This document shows, in pieces, positions 9,171-13,687 of a stretch of 13,687 nt of DNA. The position numbers and the translations under genes were made by a program. Within the stretch, counting starts at the first letter, position 1. Each line of letters starts with the position of its first letter. Source of the DNA: Larix sibirica (lineage: Eukaryota; Streptophyta; Pinopsida; Pinales; Pinaceae); contig NWUY0300064073.1 in the NCBI GenBank assembly GCA_004151065.3, forward strand, positions 1 to 13,687, read 5' to 3'. The notes under the pieces were generated by a model. The model saw nothing but the letters and a program-made list of their open reading frames with translations. It did no database searches and was not told where the DNA came from.

Positions 9171-9476
9171 CTCATGAAGAATTCATCAATTCTATTATAG
9201 TCTAGGTAAAGTTGGCAAGGCTTCCCATGGAACTATGGAATGACCAACTATGAAATCCATCGAAGACACATTAGGTAAGTTTATCTTAGAAGATGACTCC
9301 TATAAGAACATCATTGCATGTTCTATATATAAAAAAATGATTGAAATCAATATCAGTTTGGGGCTCTTTCAATATATGGAGATCAAGGTGGGTTCTTCCA
9401 AGTAGTTGCATATTTTAGATGATGAAAACCTCCCATTCCACTATGTTCAATGTCACTTTTATGGAAGCACTATAAG
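9171..9476 (+). pseudogene. LINE ORF1 fragment, start of unit C
   Basis: This is the third copy of the mid-ORF1 segment, fused to the ORF2 tail of unit B by the same junction as A/B. It carries the DUF4283 end (GGCTTCCCATGGAAC at about 9219, then GATGACTCCTATAAG at 9292) and the start of the knuckle region, FHYVQCHFYGSTIS, where the first Cys is Tyr and the His is Ser. It stops at 9476 where the gypsy LTR begins. The missing remainder should reappear on the far side of that element, outside the window. It shares the Tyr and an extra block near 9317 with unit B but other bases with unit A. Confidence 0.8.
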
Positions 9477-10416
9477 TGTTGGTGCACTTTTACTTTGACC
9501 AGGGTTCAACACCTAACATTTCACCAACAAACAACCTATCGTCAGACATCGACCCGAAAGGGAGTGAATCCATTTCAGAAACACCTGTAGAGAAGATGAG
9601 GTATCACCCAAGGTGTCTATAGGGACTGCATGAAACATATTTCATGCAGTATAGAAGGGGAATACTCAATATGCAATAAATTAATCAACATCTCTTACTT
9701 CCTAACATCGACATAAACAAATCTTCGACACATATGTTACTTCGACAGAACCCATAACTTCACCAGATACATACAACTTGGAGTATATTTAACATTCATA
9801 TTATAACCATTGATGAATTCAATTAAGTATTCATCATAGGAAATAAACTATCATCACATCACACATCAAATCACAACACATAACACACCAAGTTTAACAT
9901 GGAAAACCATTTGGGAAAAACCATGGAAGTGCTTGTATTTTATTGTGAGTTGCAGCCTAATAAGCACTTTAGGTATGACTTACAAATTTCTTCATGTAAT
10001 ACAATAGATTTGCGCACATATCTTGGAGATCAGGGACTTGAATTCCCCAAAATATCTTTGGCAGACATAGTGGATATCTTCATTACAGAGTACAAAAACT
10101 CGACTATCTCTACTAACTGAATGTAACCCAAAAATTTCTTCTTAGTACATATTTATAAAGCGCACTAAGATTTCCCCACTCCCACTAAATGGCTAACTTC
10201 CTAACTGATTCATTAATACAACGTGGACCAATTCTAACTAACTGATTCAACTCTGACCTTTGACACGATCGACATGACTTTTTTCCCCATTTCTTGGGCG
10301 CTTCGTCAAAGTTGACCACTTTATCGAACTGGTTCCACTGTGTATTTGTCCACACCAAAAATATTTTCTCAAAAACAATAATTCACCAAAAAGCTAGGCC
10401 CTATAGGCCCCCAACA
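9477..10416 (-). repeat. Ty3/gypsy 3' LTR
   Basis: The 940-bp segment has perfect 6-bp terminal inverted repeats, TGTTGG at 9477-9482 and CCAACA at 10411-10416. Its left end sits exactly where LINE unit C homology breaks off, and its right end adjoins the element interior. On the minus strand it starts TGTTGGGGGCCTATAG and ends GCACCAACA. A TATA box lies on the minus strand near 10157-10150, and AATAAA occurs on the minus strand at 9944-9939, a reasonable poly(A) signal position downstream. Within it, 9840-9900 is rich in CATCACA/CACA words. The one open frame on the plus strand (9899-10120) has no recognisable motif and is not called. Confidence 0.85.
10150..10157 (-). promoter_or_regulatory. 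Candidate TATA box of the gypsy LTR
   Basis: The minus strand reads GCGCTTTATAAATATGT here, a good plant TATA box about 260 bases into the LTR. Transcription would then start near 10125, dividing the LTR into U3 and R-U5. This rests only on the motif and its position. Confidence 0.4.
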
Positions 10417-10593
10417 CTCACATGTGGCTCATCCTGATCCACTTCAAGGAAGCGAGTCATATTCCTATAGCTTCGAGAGAAACTCTTCATAGCGGTTCTT
10501 GCTTGCTTCGACCAACTGCTGAACTTCATCCTTCTTCTAGCCAAAAATTTCTACCATTTCCAGAGTGATATGTATTTGTATTACCTCAAAATC

Positions 10594-11411
10594 CTAAGTG
10601 ACTACCGACTGGATGGAATTATGCATGCTTCCAATGTCCTCTGATATACGTTGGGCCTCATATTGAAGTGTCTGGACTCTCTCCATGAGTTTCCGATGTT
10701 GCAATCTCAATTGATTGATCTCCTTCCACGACACTTTTCTTTTGATGGCTCTACTCATTGTTTGGACTGGAGGCAGAGTCTTCAATTGTTCACGTAAATC
10801 ACTCATATTTCCTTCAGTATCCCCAAGCCTTGTTTGTAACTCTTGTATCTCAGCATATTCAAATAAGGTGTCCCAGGACCGCGACACTGATTCATACATC
10901 TGCATGGACTTAGCTTTCACTACTTGAAGGTTCTGAACAACCTCTTGAATTGTTGCTCGTCGTTGCTCAACACTTCAGGTGGGGTTCTTGGCACCAAATT
11001 AGCTTCTAACTCTTGTACCTTCAAACTATATCCAGAGATGATCGTCTCTAAACATTGTATCTTCTCTTCGGTCTTCATTTCTTCAATAATTTCAGCCTCA
11101 AGTACTTCTTGGCATGCATCTTCAATAGCTCGCTGAAATTTATCCTTCTTCGTTTGCAGCAGGTCCTTGTCCTGCTAGAGCTTAGGATTCTGATCCTTTA
11201 ATGCAGCCGCCTGGTTCTTGTATCCCTTCATGAACTCCAATAAAGAGGTCTCCCTTGACTTGATTTCCTTTGTGACACTTTCCTGTATCCAGTGCAACAT
11301 AAAAAGAGGTAATGCAGGTAATTGAATGTTTACATACCATGACTTTGGAACTTCCACACTAGTCCCAACTTTGTCAAATGTGACTACTTGTGGAAAATTT
11401 TTGACCACCAC
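10594..11411 (-). pseudogene. Coiled-coil ORF between pol and 3' LTR of the gypsy element
   Basis: This is an extra frame in the sense direction of the element, not part of pol. The first block (11411-11175, from VVVKNFPQVVTFDK) is open for 78 codons and contains PKSWYVNIQLPALPLFMLHW, then a charged helical stretch. One TAG (11177-11175) interrupts it. The same frame resumes with QDKDLLQTKKDKFQRAIEDA and runs to about 10955. A frameshift there leads to the second block (10920-10594, 108 codons), rich in E, Q, L, R and K with heptad-like spacing, for example EIQELQTRLGD and NQLRLQHRKLMERVQTLQYE. After a stop the same character continues to about 10450. It has no membrane segment or signal peptide, so it is not envelope-like. 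The family is not recognised; function is unknown, and a structural or assembly role is only a guess. Upstream frame continuation (PVEVEHEE, about 11470) suggests the true start lies further right. Confidence 0.6.
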
Positions 11412-11471
11412 TTATGTAGGGGGAAGTAGTGATCCTTGACCTTGTGCCTATTCTTCATGCTCAACTTCGAC

Positions 11472-11763
11472 AGGACTAGCATGTTGGGGTTTTCGGGTGA
11501 CATAAATAACACTTCAACCACTGAACTTCAACAGATTAGCAACTTTGACATAGTAGAAAGACTTCGACATACTGGGGATTTGGGGTTTCTAACTTACAGA
11601 AATGAGACTTCAATAGGGATACCCTCGACATAACATCTTATTCATAACATTATCTTGGGGTTTCCACAAGACTTAGACAAAATTATATTATGATAGAAAT
11701 AAAACTTGGGGTTTCTAATTTTTTTCTATGTACATGCATGCAATCAATCATTTTCACTTCAAC
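11472..11763 (-). other. Spacer with short degenerate repeats between integrase and coiled-coil ORF
   Basis: No intact frame is seen in this 290-bp gap. The word TTGGGGTTT (AAACCCCAA on the element's sense strand) occurs four times, near 11484, 11580, 11655 and 11706, and ACTTCGACA/ACTTCAAC words recur between them. On the sense strand one stretch reads VTRKPQHASPVEVEHEE into the coiled-coil ORF and another reads KPQIPSMSKS, so this may be a decayed repetitive linker at the N-terminus of that protein. Confidence 0.45.
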
Positions 11764-12850
11764 GCACCATGGTTGTCCCTGTAGGGATTCAGTCGGATCC
11801 CATTCACCAATACTTGAAGGATTTAATTGTATAATGTTTGTAACTGTAGTGTGCCTCCTTCTATAATGAAATTAATGACATATTCCCCAATCCAATGCAT
11901 CTATAACTTACCAGGGTGTTTGGAAAATTTACCGTCATAGAGAAGAACTAAGTCTCCTAGCTGGAAGTACTTATTAGTGATGTGATGAGCATTCCAAATT
12001 TTTCCTCAATCTCTCTACACTTGTTGAGGAAAACCTACGACAAAGTGGTCTTCCTCGAATTGAAGTAATTGTTCTAATATTTCTTCTATAGCATCAATAT
12101 CATCCATTCCTGTAAAAGCGACAATTCTTAAAGTTGGTATAATATATTCCATCAGCATTACAACCTCTTTCCCGTACACCAACTTGAAAGGAGTCTGACC
12201 TGCCAATATTTTACTTGTCATTCTATAGGCCCATAAAATTGCAGGGATCTTTAAGTCCCAATCATCACGGTTCACATTACAAACTTTAGTTAGTGCATTT
12301 TCTAGAATTTTATTGAATGCTTCAACCATTCCATTTGCATGTGGATGATATGGAGTACTCTTCTAATGATAAACCTGGAACTATTCAGTAAGTGCCTCTA
12401 TGGTATTGTTAACAAAATGTGTACCTTGATCACTTAATAAGACACGCGAAAATCCAAACCTGGTACTTAAATTCTCAAATTAAAACTTCGCAGCATTCAC
12501 AACAATGAAATCTCCGACTGGTGTTGCTTCAACCCACCATGTAAGATAATCTATCGCAGTGATAATATACCTTGCACCCATCCTTCTTCCTGGTGGGTTG
12601 ATAGGGCCCACAAATTCAACAACCCATTTTTAAAATGCTTGCAATGTAACCTGACACACCAAAGGGAATTTCATATGCTCTTGAAGGTTTCCCAACTAGT
12701 TGACATATGTCACAGTTCTAACAATATTCCTTAGCATCCTTGTGAAGGGTCAGACACCATAATCCTTCTCTTAAAATCTTCTGCACTGTAGCTTTCCCTG
12801 CACAATGGCCTCCTACCAATCCATCATGAGCCTCTTATAAGGTAATTGGT
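11764..12850 (-). pseudogene. Ty3/gypsy pol: integrase (degenerate)
   Basis: Integrase inserts the element DNA into the host chromosome. In sense order the HHCC zinc domain comes first: EAHDGLVGGHCAGKA (about 12823-12779) and YCxNCDICQ (about 12729-12700, with a TAG between the cysteines). The catalytic core follows: WVVEFVGPINPPGRR, LLSDQGTHFVN and [13 protein letters not shown]. The second and third catalytic residues are D (12431-12429) and E (12323-12321), 35 residues apart as in the DX35E rule. The first catalytic Asp is replaced by Glu (codon GAA at 12617-12615). The longest clean block is 12329-12015. The C-terminal module YFQLGDLVLLYDGKF, HWIGEYVI and LVNGIRL follows at about 11950-11765. 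Several in-frame stops and a frameshift near 12645 inactivate it. The 12851-13109 stretch is the linker between RNase H and integrase (EEPTSLEDSLLDAQLF). Confidence 0.85.
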
Positions 12851-13109
12851 CGCTCGTGATCCAAAACAAAATGAAACAATATTTCATCCTGTCCCAACTT
12901 ATACAACTGATCGACGATCAAATGATAGTCGGTGGAATTAACTACCAATTTCTTCTTCTTAGTAGTCGTGTATCCTTCTAGTGGCATTCATGTAGACATA
13001 AATGTCACAATATCTTGAAAGTAGTCATCGACCATTCTTACTGAAAATAGTTGTGCATCTAGAAGGCTATCTTCTAGACTAGTTGGTTCTTCACCTATTT
13101 CCAACCTTG

Positions 13110-13463
13110 AAATATGGTCGCGACCCGCATTCAACTTCCCGGGTTTGAGTATGATCTCAAAATCATATTCCTAAAACAATACCAACCACCGACATATCCC
13201 CCCCCCCAACATTGGCTTATTGACTAGATACTTTAATGTAGAGTGGTAATAAACATCTTAAAATGACCACCCAACAAATAATGTATGAATTTTTGTAATG
13301 CATAAACCATGGAAAGTCCTTCCCTTTCCGTCGTAGTATAATTTTTTTCTGCTGTGGATAACTTCCTACTGGAAAATGCAATAGGATGGTCAATAGAACC
13401 CTCACTTAGTTGAGAAAGAACCACTCCTAGAGCGATAGATGGTGCATCGACATGGACATGGAA
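13110..13463 (-). pseudogene. Ty3/gypsy pol: RNase H (degenerate)
   Basis: This domain degrades element RNA in the RNA-DNA hybrid. It starts FHVHVDAPSIALGVVLSQ just after a TAA that separates it from RT (13466-13464). It continues with GSIDHPIAFSSRKLSTAEKN, YTTTEREGLSMVYALQKF and HYLLGGHFKMF, all typical of plant gypsy RNase H. About one base is missing near 13247, at the conserved TDHSALKYL position, which shifts the frame and destroys that Asp. The downstream frame then reads YLVNKPMLGGGICRW, EYDFEIILKPGKLNAGRDHISR. The GGG run in that stretch is a 10-base G (C on the plus strand, 13198-13207) homopolymer and stays in frame. Confidence 0.85.
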
Positions 13464-13687
13464 TTATTTTTTCCAATAAGGGAATACCAAAATAGGTGTT
13501 GTAACCATTTTTTCCTTTAACGGGTAAATACTTTGTTGACAACCTTCATTGCAATGAAACTTTGCATCCTTTTTAAGTAATTTTTCCATTGGTGTAGTGA
13601 TTTGAGCATAGCCTTTCATAAATTTCCTATAATATCCTGTATGACCCAAAGTTGTGCGTAATTGTGGAACTGTAGTAGGCGGAGGTA
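13464..13687 (-). pseudogene. Ty3/gypsy pol: C-terminal end of reverse transcriptase (partial)
   Basis: The window edge cuts into the reverse transcriptase. What remains is the thumb/connection end, in an open frame to the TAA at 13466-13464: PPPTTVPQLRTTLGHTGYYR, KFMKGYAQITTPMEKLLKKD and LKEKMVTTPILVFPYWKK. The GxxGYYRxFI.GYA pattern is a strong gypsy RT signature. The catalytic palm motifs would lie to the right of the window. The TAA probably replaces a sense codon just before RNase H. Confidence 0.85.

Larger units (their letters stand above)
1200..9476 (+). mobile_element. Plant LINE, tandemly duplicated and degenerate
   Basis: This is a non-LTR retrotransposon on the plus strand with the plant L1-like order: ORF1 with DUF4283 and a CCHC knuckle, then ORF2 with an APE-type endonuclease, reverse transcriptase and a C-terminal domain. 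The left boundary is near 1200, where copia homology stops. No 3' UTR or poly(A) tail is seen. Instead, ORF2 sequence joins directly to mid-ORF1 sequence at 5488 and again at 9171, so the body is a head-to-tail array of two full units plus the start of a third. The right boundary at 9476 is the insertion point of a gypsy LTR; the rest of unit C should lie beyond the window. By eye the units agree at very roughly 85 percent, with many indels. Confidence 0.85.
2054..9476 (+). repeat. Head-to-tail tandem repeat: units A 2054-5487, B 5488-9170, C 9171-9476
   Basis: The units start with the same words, CTCATGAGGAATTCATCAAG at 2054 and 5488 and CTCATGAAGAATTCATCAA at 9171, and run in parallel through ORF1 and ORF2. 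Unit A is about 3434 bp and unit B about 3683 bp. Unit C is cut after 306 bp by the gypsy LTR. Large indels explain most of the length difference: A lacks about 224 bp present in B at 8533-8756 and about 40 bp near 4510, while B lacks about 53 bp present in A near 4901-4953. Both joins are preceded by the same ORF2 tail (GTTGATTGGATTA, then GCCAAGAAAATATACTC), so they descend from one junction. Confidence 0.9.
9477..13687 (-). mobile_element. Ty3/gypsy LTR retrotransposon, 3' part, inserted in LINE unit C
   Basis: Read right to left this is the 3' part of a gypsy element: the end of reverse transcriptase, RNase H, linker, integrase with a GPY/F-type C-terminal module, a spacer, a coiled-coil ORF and a 3' LTR. 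The order RT-RNaseH-IN identifies Ty3/gypsy rather than copia. No chromodomain is visible after the integrase. Stops and frameshifts occur in every domain, so this copy is not autonomous. The gag, protease, most of RT, primer-binding site and 5' LTR would lie beyond 13687. The left boundary interrupts LINE sequence, which shows this is the younger insertion. The five bases at 9472-9476 (ATAAG) are the candidate target duplication. Confidence 0.88.

Noticed and set aside
9899-10120. Plus-strand open frame of 73 codons inside the gypsy LTR
   Set aside because: It has no motif or neighbour that would support a gene, and it lies antisense to the element within the LTR.
10715-11136. Plus-strand open frames opposite the coiled-coil ORF
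   Set aside because: The minus strand gives long, compositionally coherent helical protein in the same sense as pol. The plus-strand frames are Ser/Cys/Thr-rich mirror images.
12340-12850. Internal stop codons read as introns or programmed recoding
   Set aside because: Stops are scattered singly at positions where one substitution explains them (for example the TAG between the zinc-domain cysteines) and lack splice-site pairs or slippery motifs. Decay is the simpler reading.
13198-13207. Run of ten C as a frameshift or assembly error
   Set aside because: On the sense strand the run encodes Gly-Gly-Gly in frame at the normal LGG-I-C-R-W position of RNase H, so no length error needs to be assumed, although homopolymer miscounts remain possible.
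1-13687. CRISPR arrays, tRNA or rRNA genes, bacterial operons or phage systems
   Set aside because: No regular spacer-repeat pattern, cloverleaf or rRNA core sequence was seen, and the only protein homologies are plant retroelement domains.

Overview
The window reads as nuclear DNA of a land plant, most likely a seed plant. It is made almost entirely of nested, decayed retrotransposons. No host gene, tRNA, rRNA, operon structure or CRISPR array is visible. The evidence is the set of plant-type element families (a Ty1/copia RNase H end, a plant LINE with a DUF4283/zinc-knuckle ORF1, and a Ty3/gypsy pol), AT-rich flanking DNA, and heavy accumulation of stops and frameshifts. The species cannot be named. 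Retention of such old elements would suit a large, slowly purged genome, but that is inference.

Layout from left to right. Positions 1-594 are AT-rich non-coding DNA with one 34-bp direct repeat. Positions 595-1199 hold the 3' end of a Ty1/copia element on the minus strand: an LTR of about 358 bp with TGTT/AACA ends, then the last 60-odd codons of pol RNase H. Near 1200 that reading is cut off, and a plus-strand LINE begins and runs to 9476. The LINE is not a single copy. After one ORF1 N-terminal region (about 1200-2053) the segment 'ORF1 C-terminal half + ORF2' is repeated head to tail: unit A 2054-5487, unit B 5488-9170, and the start of unit C at 9171-9476. The A/B and B/C joins are the same ORF2-to-ORF1 chimera, so the array grew from one original junction. 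Every LINE reading frame is broken.

Unit C is interrupted at 9477 by a minus-strand Ty3/gypsy element that runs off the right edge. Its 3' LTR (9477-10416, about 940 bp, ends TGTTGG/CCAACA) is followed, moving right, by a coiled-coil ORF, a short repeat-bearing spacer, the integrase, the RNase H and the end of the reverse transcriptase. In element order this is RT-RNaseH-IN-coiled coil-LTR.

The implied order of events is copia first, then the LINE into copia, then LINE tandem duplication, then gypsy into LINE unit C. The most unusual signals are: (1) a near-perfect 34-bp inverted repeat at the start of ORF2 in both LINE units, with a compensatory base-pair change between units, lying where the N-terminal part of the endonuclease should be; (2) the tandem LINE array itself; (3) reverse-transcriptase motif C reading N-E instead of D-D in both units, with shared stop codons, which implies the parent was already catalytically dead; and (4) an extra coiled-coil ORF after pol in the gypsy element.
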